From contig CAMMST010000002.1 in NCBI GenBank assembly GCA_946499615.1, positions 32,445-96,444 on the forward strand: a DNA stretch of 64,000 bases, written 5' to 3'. The DNA comes from Enterococcus_E cecorum_B (lineage in GTDB: Bacteria; Bacillota; Bacilli; Lactobacillales; Enterococcaceae). The position numbers were made by a program, and so were the translations under genes. Of this stretch, positions 25,441-34,166 are shown piece by piece; position 1 is the first letter of the stretch; every line of letters begins with the position of its first letter. The notes under the pieces were generated by a model, which was not told the DNA's origin, did not search any database, and saw nothing but the letters and a program-made list of their open reading frames with translations.

Positions 25441-25923
25441 ATGATAACAGCAATTTGGGCGCAAGATAAAAATGGTTTAATTGGTAAAGATGGGTTATTA
25501 CCATGGAAATTACCGAATGATTTGAATTTTTTTAAGAGCAAAACGATGAACGGAACTTTAGTGATGGGGAGAAAAACGTATGAAGGATTAGGCAAAAGAT
25601 CTAAAGCCTATAAAAAAATCTATGTTTGTACCCGTCAAAATGAGTTGCCACTATATGAAAATGCTGAAATTATTCACTCACCAGAAGAAGTCTTAACTGT
25701 AGAAGACTTGCACGTTGGCGGCGGTGGCGATATTTTTCGCTTATTCTTGCCATATACCGATGTGATTTATCGTACATTGATTGATGCGGAATTTACAGGC
25801 GATGCTTATATTGGCGAGATTGATTTTAGTGATTTTGAGCTAGTAGAAGAAATTCCTGGCGTGTTAGACGAAGAAACTATTTATCCCCATGTCTTTCAAA
25901 AATGGGTGAGAAGACAAAAATAA
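25441..25923 (+). CDS. folA: Dihydrofolate reductase
   Basis: A 160-residue enzyme that reduces dihydrofolate to tetrahydrofolate with NADPH. Motifs are IWAQDKNGLIGKDGLLPWKLPNDL... with the substrate-binding Asp after PWKLP, the cofactor loop VMGRKTYEGLGKR, and VGGGGDIFRLFLP. A -10 (TATAAT, 25406-25411) and GGAGC precede it. No thyA is adjacent, unlike many Firmicutes. It is the probable target of trimethoprim in this organism; no resistance change is evident by eye. Confidence 0.95.
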   Translation: MITAIWAQDKNGLIGKDGLLPWKLPNDLNFFKSKTMNGTLVMGRKTYEGLGKRSKAYKKIYVCTRQNELPLYENAEIIHSPEEVLTVEDLHVGGGGDIFRLFLPYTDVIYRTLIDAEFTGDAYIGEIDFSDFELVEEIPGVLDEETIYPHVFQKWVRRQK

Positions 25924-25991
25924 AGCAAATCCATCTCTTAAGTTGGGCATGTACCGCTTAATATGTAGAAGAAAACGAATAGCAACAAAAC

Positions 25992-26027
25992 AAGACTAGG
26001 CACAGGAATTTTCCGTCCTAGTCTTTT
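25992..26027. terminator. Bidirectional terminator between folA and the thioesterase
   Basis: AAGACTAGG pairs with CCTAGTCTT. The stop codon of the minus-strand thioesterase lies within the right arm. Confidence 0.8.
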
Positions 26028-26392
26028 GTTTGTGCTCTTTGTGTCATGAGGGTGCAACGGCCAACTGCGATTTTTTGCTCTTTTTGATAAACGGTGGCTT
26101 GCCAGACTTGAATCGTGCGGCCAACTTTATCAGGAATTGCGCGGATAGTTAATTCTCCTGAAGTGACTGCTCGCAAGTGATTTACTTGTAAGTCTACACC
26201 TACGCAATATTCATTGGATTTTACATTTTGATTGGCGCCGAGACTACAGGCGGTTTCGATTAAGACGCCATTCATTCCACCGTGCATGATGCCAAAGGGT
26301 TGTTTATGGATATCGCGTACTACAAGGGTAAGTTCGACTTGTTCTGGGGTAGTTTGCTTGATTTGAATATCTAGATGTTCTAATAAATTCAT
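26018..26392 (-). CDS. menI: Hotdog-fold thioesterase, probable DHNA-CoA hydrolase
   Basis: A 124-residue PaaI-like acyl-CoA thioesterase. GIMHGGMNGVLIETACS holds the HGG motif and the catalytic acidic residue on the central helix; VGVDLQVNHLRAV is the following strand. Released dihydroxynaphthoate is the substrate of MenA. The men operon on the opposite strand, 440 bp away, contains menB, which makes DHNA-CoA, and has no other thioesterase. That makes MenI the best guess; a general thioesterase cannot be excluded. Repeat copy 2 lies directly upstream. Confidence 0.8.
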   Translation of the reverse strand: MNLLEHLDIQIKQTTPEQVELTLVVRDIHKQPFGIMHGGMNGVLIETACSLGANQNVKSNEYCVGVDLQVNHLRAVTSGELTIRAIPDKVGRTIQVWQATVYQKEQKIAVGRCTLMTQRAQTKD

Positions 26393-26414
26393 AGGTATTC
26401 CTCCGTTTTCTCTC

Positions 26415-26690
26415 TATTGACGGTGCTCGCCGAGTAGCTCCTGTGCATCTAAGCCGGCCTGTCCAGGAAAATCTTTAAACACAGCGGATTTTCCTGCCAT
26501 TCCGGAAAACTTAGCTGCTTGGAGCTGTTCGACCCGGCTCACAACCTTATTGACGGTGTTCGGCAGCTAGACATTGTGAAATTCGCCCTACCGCTTGAGA
26601 AAATCTCCTTTCATCCGATTTTCTCAGCGGTAGGTAAGCACACGAATTTCTTCATGTTTAATCAAGCTGCCTCACAACCTAACTTCACTG
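26415..26690 (+). repeat. Modular intergenic repeat, copy 2 (modules B then A)
   Basis: The two modules of copy 1 recur here in the other order, same orientation. B (about 26415-26552) has AGGAAAATC with GATTTTCCT. A (about 26553-26690) has a long hairpin, TACCGC plus TGAGAAAATC against GATTTTCTCA plus GCGGTA with one bulge. The loop TCCTTTCATCC is identical in both A copies. Paired changes in the stems (for example TACCGC/GCGGTA here against TCCCGC/GTGGCA in copy 1) suggest the structure matters. Frames crossing it are not genes. Confidence 0.8.
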
Positions 26691-26832
26691 AAAAAATTTT
26701 TAAGTTGTTTATTGAATTTCTAAGGGTTATCTCAAGCGTATTTTACTAATTTTGTGTATACTTTAAAAGAGGTGTTTTGCAAAAGTTTCGCAAAGCACGC
26801 TGATTAAGAATGATTTTAAAGGAAGTGTCTAT
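26691..26832 (+). promoter_or_regulatory. men operon promoter region with a palindrome
   Basis: -10 TATACT (26757-26762) is followed by TTTGC-AAAAGTTTC-GCAAA (26776-26794), a 19-bp palindrome. Extended to 26772-26798 it forms a 9-bp RNA hairpin (GTGTTTTGC with GCAAAGCAC). It could be an operator just after the start site or a 5' leader structure. Its regulator is unknown. Confidence 0.55.
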
Positions 26833-27648
26833 ATGCGCGAGTGGAAAACAATTAAAGAGTATGATGAGATTTTATTTGAACAGTTTGAAAAAATAGCCAA
26901 AATTACGATTAACCGTCCACATGTTCATAATGCTTTTACGCCAAAAACAGTGGCTGAAATGATTGAAGCTTTCAGTATTTGTCGTGATCGTAGTGATATC
27001 GGCGTGATTTTATTAACTGGGGCAGGGGATTTAGCCTTTTGTTCTGGTGGAGATCAAAAAGTTCGCGGCCATGGTGGCTACGTTGGGGAAGATCAAATTC
27101 CACGTTTGAATGTTTTAGATTTACAACGTTTAATTCGCATTATTCCAAAACCAGTGATTGCGATGGTCAAAGGCTGGTCGATTGGTGGCGGAAATGTATT
27201 GCAACTTGTTTGTGACTTAACCATTGCCGGTGAAAATGCTAAATTTGGTCAAACAGGTCCGAATGTCGGTAGTTTTGATGGTGGCTATGGTTCTGGGTAT
27301 TTAGCACGCGTGATTGGTCATAAAAAAGCCAAAGAAGTATGGTTTATGACGCGTCAATACACGGCCCAAGAAGCATTAGAGATGAATTGGATTAATAAAG
27401 TTGTGCCCGTTGATCAAGTAGAAGACGAAGCGATAAGTTGGGCGCAAGAAATGTTGAAGAAGAGTCCACTCGCTTTACGTATGATTAAAGCAGCGATGAA
27501 TGCGGACACAGATGGCTTAGCGGGGATTCAACAATTAGCAGGCGATGCGACATTACTATACTACACGATGGATGAAGCCAAAGAAGGTCGTGATGCCTTT
27601 AAAGAAAAACGAGAACCAAACTTTGACCAATTTCCAAAATTCCCATAA
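26833..27648 (+). CDS. menB: 1,4-dihydroxy-2-naphthoyl-CoA synthase
   Basis: A 271-residue crotonase-fold enzyme that closes the second ring of (demethyl)menaquinone from succinylbenzoyl-CoA. It shows AFCSGGDQKVRGHGGY, typical of MenB, the oxyanion-hole region KGWSIGGGNVLQLVCD and the C-terminal KEGRDAFKEKREPNFDQFP ending. AAAGGAAG precedes the ATG. First gene of the men operon; menE overlaps its end. Confidence 0.96.
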   Translation: MREWKTIKEYDEILFEQFEKIAKITINRPHVHNAFTPKTVAEMIEAFSICRDRSDIGVILLTGAGDLAFCSGGDQKVRGHGGYVGEDQIPRLNVLDLQRLIRIIPKPVIAMVKGWSIGGGNVLQLVCDLTIAGENAKFGQTGPNVGSFDGGYGSGYLARVIGHKKAKEVWFMTRQYTAQEALEMNWINKVVPVDQVEDEAISWAQEMLKKSPLALRMIKAAMNADTDGLAGIQQLAGDATLLYYTMDEAKEGRDAFKEKREPNFDQFPKFP

Positions 27649-29110
27649 AAAATATGCTAGCTGGTTGACTCAACAAGCCGTGCTTCATCCTGAGCGGCCA
27701 GCTTTTTTCTATGAAGAGCAAGTCCACACATTTTCTGAATTACAGCAGATGGTCCAAAGTTATGCACATGACTATCAGCAAAAATTACCTGAAAATAGTA
27801 CGATTGTGGCGGTATATGGCAAGAGCTCCCCAGCGTTTATCTATACGGTTTTGGCTTTGTGGGAGCTTGGGGTGACGGTCCAGTTTTTAAATATGCGTCT
27901 TACTGAGAGTGAATGTCGCGTACAGTTACTAGATAGTCAAGCTCAGGCGCTGATTGTCACTGGCCAGCAATTAGAGGTTACGTTTGCCCCTTGTGCGTTG
28001 ATTCAGGAGCCTCAATTGCAAGAACTTCAGCCTATTAAAGAATCAGACTGGTTCGACTTAGGTTATCAATCCAATCAGGTCGCAAGCATTATGTATACTT
28101 CTGGGACGACCGGCAAAGCTAAGGGTGTGCGCCAAACATTTGGTAATCACCAAGCCAGTGCCATCGCTACGAAAAAAAGTTTATCTCTAACAGCGGATGA
28201 TTGTTGGCTAAATGTTATGCCCCTTTATCATATTAGTGGGCTGTCGATTTTTTTGCGTAGTTTAGTGATTGGCTTCAGTGTCCGTTTGTTGCCTAAGTAT
28301 GCTGCCGAGCAAGTCCATCATTGGTTGAAGACGGGGCAAGTGAGCGTGGTTTCTGTTGTGACGAAGATGTTACAAGATTTATTAAATCTGACGAAAGAAA
28401 GTTATCCCGCTAGTTTGAAAGGTATCTTACTGGGTGGTGGACCGGTGCGTGCAGAAGTTTTAGAAAAATGTCTCGCTTATCAATTACCAGTGATGCAATC
28501 TTATGGGATGACGGAGACCTGTTCACAAATCTTTGCCTTGCCTTTTGATTATTCTTTAACAAAACTTGGCTCAGCAGGACTGCCTTTACAGGATGTGCAG
28601 TGTAAAATTGAGCCGCTGAACGAAAAAGAAGCAATTGGCGAAATTTTAGTGAAAGGACCAAGTATCACACCGGGATATTTGCACGGATTGGCGAAAGAGC
28701 GGTTTGATAAAGATGGTTATTTTCATACGGGCGATTTAGGCTATCTGGATGAAGATGGCTTTTTGTTTGTGAAGAGTCGCTTAGGAGAGTTAATCATTTC
28801 TGGTGGCGAAAATATTTATCCCAAAGAAATCGAGGACTGCCTATCAAAACATCCGCAAATCCAAGAAGTCGCGGTCGTAGGAGAAGCAAATGAAAAATGG
28901 GGGCACGTCCCGGTGGCTTATTTGAAGTTAGCTACAGGCGATTTTGATAAGTTGCAATTAGGGCAGCTATTAGCGACACTTGCCAAGTATAAGCGACCAC
29001 AGACTTTTTATGTTTTGTCCGATTTTCCGAAAACTGCAAGTGGCAAAATTCAAAAGTATCAATTATCTCAAATAGAAAGAGTGAAAGTATTCGATGCAAA
29101 CTTTCAATAA
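27593..29110 (+). CDS. menE: o-Succinylbenzoate-CoA ligase
   Basis: An adenylate-forming enzyme of about 500 residues activating o-succinylbenzoate. The P-loop is MYTSGTTGKAKGV, A5 is SYGMTETCSQ, A7 is YFHTGDLGYLDEDG and the catalytic Lys is in KTASGKIQKY. The start is uncertain. ATG 27593 with GAAGG upstream lies 56 bases inside menB; later TTG codons would also fit, because conserved sequence begins only near base 27655. It is translationally coupled to menB and followed by an overlapping menF. Confidence 0.92.
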   Translation: MPLKKNENQTLTNFQNSHKKYASWLTQQAVLHPERPAFFYEEQVHTFSELQQMVQSYAHDYQQKLPENSTIVAVYGKSSPAFIYTVLALWELGVTVQFLNMRLTESECRVQLLDSQAQALIVTGQQLEVTFAPCALIQEPQLQELQPIKESDWFDLGYQSNQVASIMYTSGTTGKAKGVRQTFGNHQASAIATKKSLSLTADDCWLNVMPLYHISGLSIFLRSLVIGFSVRLLPKYAAEQVHHWLKTGQVSVVSVVTKMLQDLLNLTKESYPASLKGILLGGGPVRAEVLEKCLAYQLPVMQSYGMTETCSQIFALPFDYSLTKLGSAGLPLQDVQCKIEPLNEKEAIGEILVKGPSITPGYLHGLAKERFDKDGYFHTGDLGYLDEDGFLFVKSRLGELIISGGENIYPKEIEDCLSKHPQIQEVAVVGEANEKWGHVPVAYLKLATGDFDKLQLGQLLATLAKYKRPQTFYVLSDFPKTASGKIQKYQLSQIERVKVFDANFQ

Positions 29111-30431
29111 TACCATGCAGCAAAAAATCTATGTCTGGCAAGAAGCAATTCCGCAATTTTCTGCCTTGTCGGTATTTGCGGCGGCGAAAAATAGCGGTTT
29201 ACAGGCACAATTTTGGCAAACTCCAGAAGATGAAGTGCGTTTAGGTCTCGGAAAAGTGGCTGAGTGGTTTGGTTTAGATTTTGCACAAGTCCAAGCATTA
29301 AAAGATAGACTTCAAGCCAGTGTGGAAGAAGTGAATGTGATTGATCGTCAACCATTGGCTTTATTTGGGGCTTTTGCGTTTGATTCTCAGCATAAGGATG
29401 AAAGTATCTGGCAAGAGTTGGCCCAAGGATATTTTATCTTGCCTGAAATCATCTTGACGGAGCAGTTATTAAGTATTTTGGTCCTTGCTGAATCCAAAGC
29501 GCAGGCACAAGCAAAATATCTGCAGCTAAAACAACAAGTCCAAGCATTTTTAGCAGCAAATCAAGACTGGCACGTACAATCGGCTTTATCAGAAAATGCG
29601 ACATTTAACTATTTAGCCAAAGAAGCATGGACGCATTTAGCACAACAAACGATTCAAATGTTAAAGTCTAGCCAAGTGTTGAATAAAGTCGTTTTGGCAC
29701 GTAAAATGGCTTTTCATGCGACAGAGTTAGTGCCAGGTCAGTTGATGGCAAATTTAGTCGCTTTGCAAAAAAATACGTATCGTTTTTATTTAGATGGGCC
29801 GACGCGTCACTTTTTTGGTGCGACACCGGAACGCTTATTAAAAGCAACGACCAGTGAATATCTGACTGCCAGTGTTGCTGGGACGATTCGCCGTGGTCAA
29901 ACGCCTGAAGAAGATGTGCAATTAGCCAATCTTTTATTGCATGATGCGAAAAATACCAAAGAACACCAAATCGTTGTTGAAGCGATTCAAGGACAATTAG
30001 CGCCTTTTGTCAATGGCCAAGTCGTATTAGGAGAAAGACAAATCTTAAAAAATGAGCAAGTCCAACATATCTTCTTAACATTAACTGGTAAACGCCAAGA
30101 GCAAAGTCGCTTTTTAGAGGTGATTGCAAACCTTCATCCAACCCCAGCTTTAGGTGGTAATCCAAAAGAAGCGGCCCTTAGTTACTTACAGGAAAATGAG
30201 AACTTAGACCGTGGCTTGTATGGGGCACCGATTGGCTATTATCGCTTATTTGAAGATAGTGGCGAATTTGTGGTAGGTATTCGTTCGGGTGTCTATGGTC
30301 AAGAAGAGGCAATCTATGGCGAATGTTTTGCTGGCTGTGGGATTGTCCAAGATTCTGATGCCGTTGAAGAATTTGAAGAAACCAAACTAAAATTTGAACC
30401 AATGAAACGGGGGTTACTAGGTCTTGAATAA
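29094..30431 (+). CDS. menF: Isochorismate synthase
   Basis: A 445-residue chorismate-utilising enzyme converting chorismate to isochorismate, the entry step to menaquinone. The C-terminal domain has the conserved FFGATPERLL, ASVAGTIRRG, HLHPTPALGG-like (NLHPTPALGG) and GIRSGVYG/CFAGCGIV motifs. The N-terminal part is less conserved. It overlaps the end of menE by 17 bases; ATG 29115 is an alternative start. Isochorismate passes to MenD, encoded next. Confidence 0.95.
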   Translation: MQTFNNTMQQKIYVWQEAIPQFSALSVFAAAKNSGLQAQFWQTPEDEVRLGLGKVAEWFGLDFAQVQALKDRLQASVEEVNVIDRQPLALFGAFAFDSQHKDESIWQELAQGYFILPEIILTEQLLSILVLAESKAQAQAKYLQLKQQVQAFLAANQDWHVQSALSENATFNYLAKEAWTHLAQQTIQMLKSSQVLNKVVLARKMAFHATELVPGQLMANLVALQKNTYRFYLDGPTRHFFGATPERLLKATTSEYLTASVAGTIRRGQTPEEDVQLANLLLHDAKNTKEHQIVVEAIQGQLAPFVNGQVVLGERQILKNEQVQHIFLTLTGKRQEQSRFLEVIANLHPTPALGGNPKEAALSYLQENENLDRGLYGAPIGYYRLFEDSGEFVVGIRSGVYGQEEAIYGECFAGCGIVQDSDAVEEFEETKLKFEPMKRGLLGLE

Positions 30432-32118
30432 GCAACAAGAAATGACTAGCTATTTGCGCTATTTGATTGCTGGGTTAAAACAAGGTGGGGTGCGTCAAGT
30501 CGTGATTAGTCCGGGTTCACGCTCGACACCATTAGCTTTATTAGTCAAACGTGAGGCAGATTTGCAATATTTTGTCGTGGTTGATGAGCGTTCAGCTGGC
30601 TTTTTAGCACTAGGATTAGCCAAAAGTAGTCAGCAGCCAGTCGCCTTACTCTGTACTTCAGGGACCGCCGCAGCAAATTTTTATCCAGCGATTTGTGAGG
30701 CTGAAGCGAGCAATGTGCCTTTAGTTGTCTTAACCAGCGACCGGCCACCTGAATTACGCAATGTTGGTGCCCCACAAACGATGTCGCAAAATCAATTATA
30801 TGCCGATCATGTGAAATTCTTTGTGGAGATGGCTTTACCTGAAAGCACGCCGCTCATGTTACGCTATAGTTTTTGGCAAGGATTTCAATTAGCGACAAAA
30901 GCGATGAATGGGGTTAAAGGTGTCGTGCATGCCAATATTCCTTTAAGAGAGCCGTTATTACCTGATTTAACGCAAAATACTCCGATTGACTTGAGCCTTA
31001 TGCAAACGACCACACAAAACTTGATTGCCCAAGGTTGGTTTCAGAAAAAAGGACTGATTGTGCTAGGAAGTGAACGTAGCCTAGCAGAAGCGCAACTTGC
31101 TTTAACTTTAGCAAATCATCTAGGTTGGCCGATTGTGGGTGATCCGTTAAGTCAATTAGCTAGTTGCGATGGAAAGACGCAAAATTATTTAAAACAAGCC
31201 GATGTGATTTTTGAAGAAGCGCGTGATTTGCCTGAAGTCGAGGTGATTTTACGTTTTGGTAAGGTACCGGTGACGAAAAATGTGATGTTTTATTTGCGTG
31301 ATAGCCAGGCGGTACAAATCTTGGTCGATGAGACGCAACAATGGCCGGACTATCTCTATCGCAGTCAGTATCTCGTCGCTGAATCACTAACAAAAGTGGC
31401 CCAACAAATTCTTCAAAGTACCCCAAAAAGAGATCAGGCTTATCTGCAAGCTTGGCAAAATCTGCAAAAACTAGCGAGTCAAGCTGTGGATGAAACCGGT
31501 GAACAGTTTGTCTTTCATGAGAGTCAATTGGCGATGGTATTGATGAAAACCTTAGCTTGTGGAGAACAGCTTTTTGTCGCAAATAGTAATGCGATTCGTT
31601 TGGTAGATCGTTTATCAGGAATTAGTGAAACTAGCTTTCAAGTTTTTGGCAATCGTGGGGTCAATGGTATTGATGGGATTCTTTCTACGGTTGCGGGGAT
31701 AGCGATGCAAACCAAAGAGCGTACGTACTTATTAGTTGGCGATTTGACACTTTTTCATGACATGAATGGACTGCAATTATTGAAAGCTTACCAACTCCCA
31801 GTGACGATTATCCTGTTAAATAATAATGCTGGCGGGATTTTCTCCTTTTTGAGTCAGCGTATTCTAACAGCAGATGACTTTGATCCATTGTTTGCGACAC
31901 CACTTGATTTGGATTTCGCCCAAGTAGCTAAGACCTATGAATTAGCTTATCAAAAAGTTGAGAGTGAAGCGGACTTTGAACAAGCGATTGCTACTTCACG
32001 CAAACTGACTGGTGCAAACTTGATTGAGTTAACGAGTCAAGCCCAAGTGCCCGTTGATTTTTGGCAAGCGGTGTTAGGTAACTTCAAGGAAAAGAGGATG
32101 AAAGGATGCCAGTTGTAA
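30424..32118 (+). CDS. menD: SEPHCHC synthase MenD
   Basis: A 564-residue ThDP enzyme adding succinic semialdehyde (from 2-oxoglutarate) to isochorismate. It begins with the family's VVISPGSRSTPLALL, has LCTSGTAAANFYPA and TSDRPPELRNVGAPQT, and the ThDP-binding GDLTLFHDMNGL with LNNNAGGIFSFL. TTG 30424 overlaps menF by eight bases; ATG 30442 is the fallback. Confidence 0.96.
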   Translation: MNKQQEMTSYLRYLIAGLKQGGVRQVVISPGSRSTPLALLVKREADLQYFVVVDERSAGFLALGLAKSSQQPVALLCTSGTAAANFYPAICEAEASNVPLVVLTSDRPPELRNVGAPQTMSQNQLYADHVKFFVEMALPESTPLMLRYSFWQGFQLATKAMNGVKGVVHANIPLREPLLPDLTQNTPIDLSLMQTTTQNLIAQGWFQKKGLIVLGSERSLAEAQLALTLANHLGWPIVGDPLSQLASCDGKTQNYLKQADVIFEEARDLPEVEVILRFGKVPVTKNVMFYLRDSQAVQILVDETQQWPDYLYRSQYLVAESLTKVAQQILQSTPKRDQAYLQAWQNLQKLASQAVDETGEQFVFHESQLAMVLMKTLACGEQLFVANSNAIRLVDRLSGISETSFQVFGNRGVNGIDGILSTVAGIAMQTKERTYLLVGDLTLFHDMNGLQLLKAYQLPVTIILLNNNAGGIFSFLSQRILTADDFDPLFATPLDLDFAQVAKTYELAYQKVESEADFEQAIATSRKLTGANLIELTSQAQVPVDFWQAVLGNFKEKRMKGCQL

Positions 32119-32939
32119 GGGCCAATCAAGTTCGCTTTCATTATGAATATATCGGTTCCTTTCAAGAAGGTGCGCCTACGTTAGTCTGTCTGCATGGCTT
32201 TACAGGGACTTTACACACCTTTGATTTTTTGGCTGACCAATTACCTAGCATGAATATTTTAGCGCTAGATTTAATCGGACATGGCCAAACGAGTGTGCAT
32301 GTTCCTACTGTGCATTATACGATGAGTCAAGTCGTGAAAGATATACGTGCCTTTTTGGAAAAATTAGACTTAACGGAGTGTCTGCTTTTTGGCTATTCGA
32401 TGGGTGGACGTGTGGCTTTGGCTTTTGCGACGACTTTTCCCGAAATGGTTTTAGGCTTGATTTTAGAAAGTAGTACGGCTGGCATAAAAGAGGCAGTGTT
32501 GCGAGCAAACCGACGCAAACAAGACCAAAAATGGATTCGCTTGTTAAGAGAAGAGGGGCTTAAAGCTTTTGTGCTGCAATGGCAAGAAGTCTCCTTATTT
32601 GCCTCTCAAAAAGCCTTGCCACAAGCGGTGCAGCTGCGTGTCTATCAAGAGCGGATGAGTCAAAATCGTTGGGGGTTAGCCAATAGTTTAGCTTATATGG
32701 GGACGGGCGCGCAGCAAAATTATTGGTCACAGTTGGCGAAAATGGAGATGCCGCTATTATATTTAGCGGGTGAATTCGATGCGAAATTTTGTCAGATTGG
32801 TCAAGAAATGGTGCACTTATGGCAAAATCAAGCGAAGTTGGAAGTTATTAGCGGTGCGGGTCATTGTATCCATTTGGAAAAGCCTCAAGCCGTGGTGGAC
32901 AATATCAAAAAGTTTGTGGAAAATGGTAAATCAAGATGA
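32106..32939 (+). CDS. menH: SHCHC synthase MenH, alpha/beta hydrolase
   Basis: A 277-residue alpha/beta hydrolase that eliminates pyruvate from SEPHCHC. CLHGFTGTLHTF forms the oxyanion region, LFGYSMGGRVAL holds the nucleophile Ser, and GAGHCIHLEKP the catalytic His. AAAGG lies just before the ATG, and the gene overlaps menD by 13 bases and menC by four. Position between menD and menC fits the step order. Confidence 0.94.
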   Translation: MPVVRANQVRFHYEYIGSFQEGAPTLVCLHGFTGTLHTFDFLADQLPSMNILALDLIGHGQTSVHVPTVHYTMSQVVKDIRAFLEKLDLTECLLFGYSMGGRVALAFATTFPEMVLGLILESSTAGIKEAVLRANRRKQDQKWIRLLREEGLKAFVLQWQEVSLFASQKALPQAVQLRVYQERMSQNRWGLANSLAYMGTGAQQNYWSQLAKMEMPLLYLAGEFDAKFCQIGQEMVHLWQNQAKLEVISGAGHCIHLEKPQAVVDNIKKFVENGKSR

Positions 32940-34042
32940 AAATTTTAAATATTACGTTATATCATGTTCAGATTCCTTTTAAACAAGCGATTCAGACAAG
33001 TTACGGCCAATTAACGCATAAAGAGTGTGTCGTGCTTACTTTACAATCTGACCAGGGAGTAGTGGGGTTGGGAGAATTAACTGCTTTGCCACATCCTGAT
33101 TATGTTCAGGAGTTTTTAGCAGGAGAATTATTGGTTTTAAAACGCTATTTATTGCCATTATTAGCCAATCAAGACCTCACACCGCAATCGTTTATGCAAA
33201 AAGCCGCAAAGATTCGTGGTCATCAGATGGCAAAAGCGGCGATTGAGATGGCCTTATGGGATCTATATGCAAAAGTTCAAGAAAAATCCATTCGAGCGTT
33301 TTTACCCCCAACTTTAAGCACGGCCCCGGTAGGTATTAGCCTTGGCATCCAGTCATCGCCACAAGCCTTATTAGCTAAGGTCGATCAAGCAGTCTTGCAA
33401 GGCTATCAGCGAGTAAAAGTCAAGATTGCTCCAGGAAAGGATTATGATTATTTAGCGCCTATTCGGCAAAAATATCCTAATCTATGCTTAATGGCCGATG
33501 CAAATGCGAGTTATACTTTGGCACAAACTGCTACTATCAAACAACTAGATGAACTAGATTTGGCGATGATTGAACAACCTTTGCGTGTTAGTGATTTTGT
33601 TGAACATGCCAAATTGCAACAACAGATTTCAATGCCTATCTGTTTGGATGAAAATATCTGTCAAATGGACGATTTAAAGACGATGACTGCCCTTCATAGT
33701 GGTCAAGTGATTAATTTAAAATTGCCACGTGTCGGTGGATTGATTCCAGCTTTAGAAATGCTAGAATACTCCAAAGCACATCAAGTAAAAGCTTGGATCG
33801 GTGGAATGTATGAAGCAGGGATTGCCCGATCCTTTCATTTGCATGTTGCAAGTATCAAAGGGCTTGATTTTCCAGCTGATTTAAGTGCCACTTCTCATTA
33901 TTTTGAACAAGATATCATATCTCAAAGTTTTGTAGTAGAAAATGGTGGGATTCGGGTGCCTGAAGGATTAGGGATTGGCGTAGATATAGACGAGCAAGCC
34001 TTAGCAAAATTCACTTTAAATAAATTTTCACAAAAAATCTAG
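32936..34042 (+). CDS. menC: o-Succinylbenzoate synthase MenC
   Basis: A 368-residue enolase-superfamily dehydratase. Residues expected for the active site are visible: the KxK pair in RVKVKIAPG, the metal ligands in MADANAS and MIEQPL and CLDENI, and the second Lys in INLKLPRVGG. It overlaps menH by ATGA and ends the operon. menA and the final methylase are not in the window, so the end product (demethylmenaquinone or menaquinone) is unknown. Confidence 0.95.
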   Translation: MKILNITLYHVQIPFKQAIQTSYGQLTHKECVVLTLQSDQGVVGLGELTALPHPDYVQEFLAGELLVLKRYLLPLLANQDLTPQSFMQKAAKIRGHQMAKAAIEMALWDLYAKVQEKSIRAFLPPTLSTAPVGISLGIQSSPQALLAKVDQAVLQGYQRVKVKIAPGKDYDYLAPIRQKYPNLCLMADANASYTLAQTATIKQLDELDLAMIEQPLRVSDFVEHAKLQQQISMPICLDENICQMDDLKTMTALHSGQVINLKLPRVGGLIPALEMLEYSKAHQVKAWIGGMYEAGIARSFHLHVASIKGLDFPADLSATSHYFEQDIISQSFVVENGGIRVPEGLGIGVDIDEQALAKFTLNKFSQKI

Positions 34043-34067
34043 CTAGTTTTTATTGGAAGTGTTATCA

Positions 34068-34094
34068 TATAAAAGTGTGAGTGAATCTTACACT
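34068..34094 (+). promoter_or_regulatory. Promoter and operator-like palindrome before the ligase gene
   Basis: -10 TATAAA (34068-34073) runs straight into an imperfect 21-bp palindrome (34074-34094) with arms AGTGTGAG and CTTACACT. Its place over the transcription start suggests a repressor site; the repressor is not encoded nearby. Confidence 0.5.
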
Positions 34095-34166
34095 GTCACA
34101 ACGGATTTTGAAGCGAGTAGGTTTTACCACTTTAGAGTTCAAATTTTTTAGTTGAGGTGAAAAGTA

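Noticed and set aside
31160..31582. 140-codon minus-strand frame inside menD
   Set aside because: A shadow of menD; codon pattern follows the sense gene.
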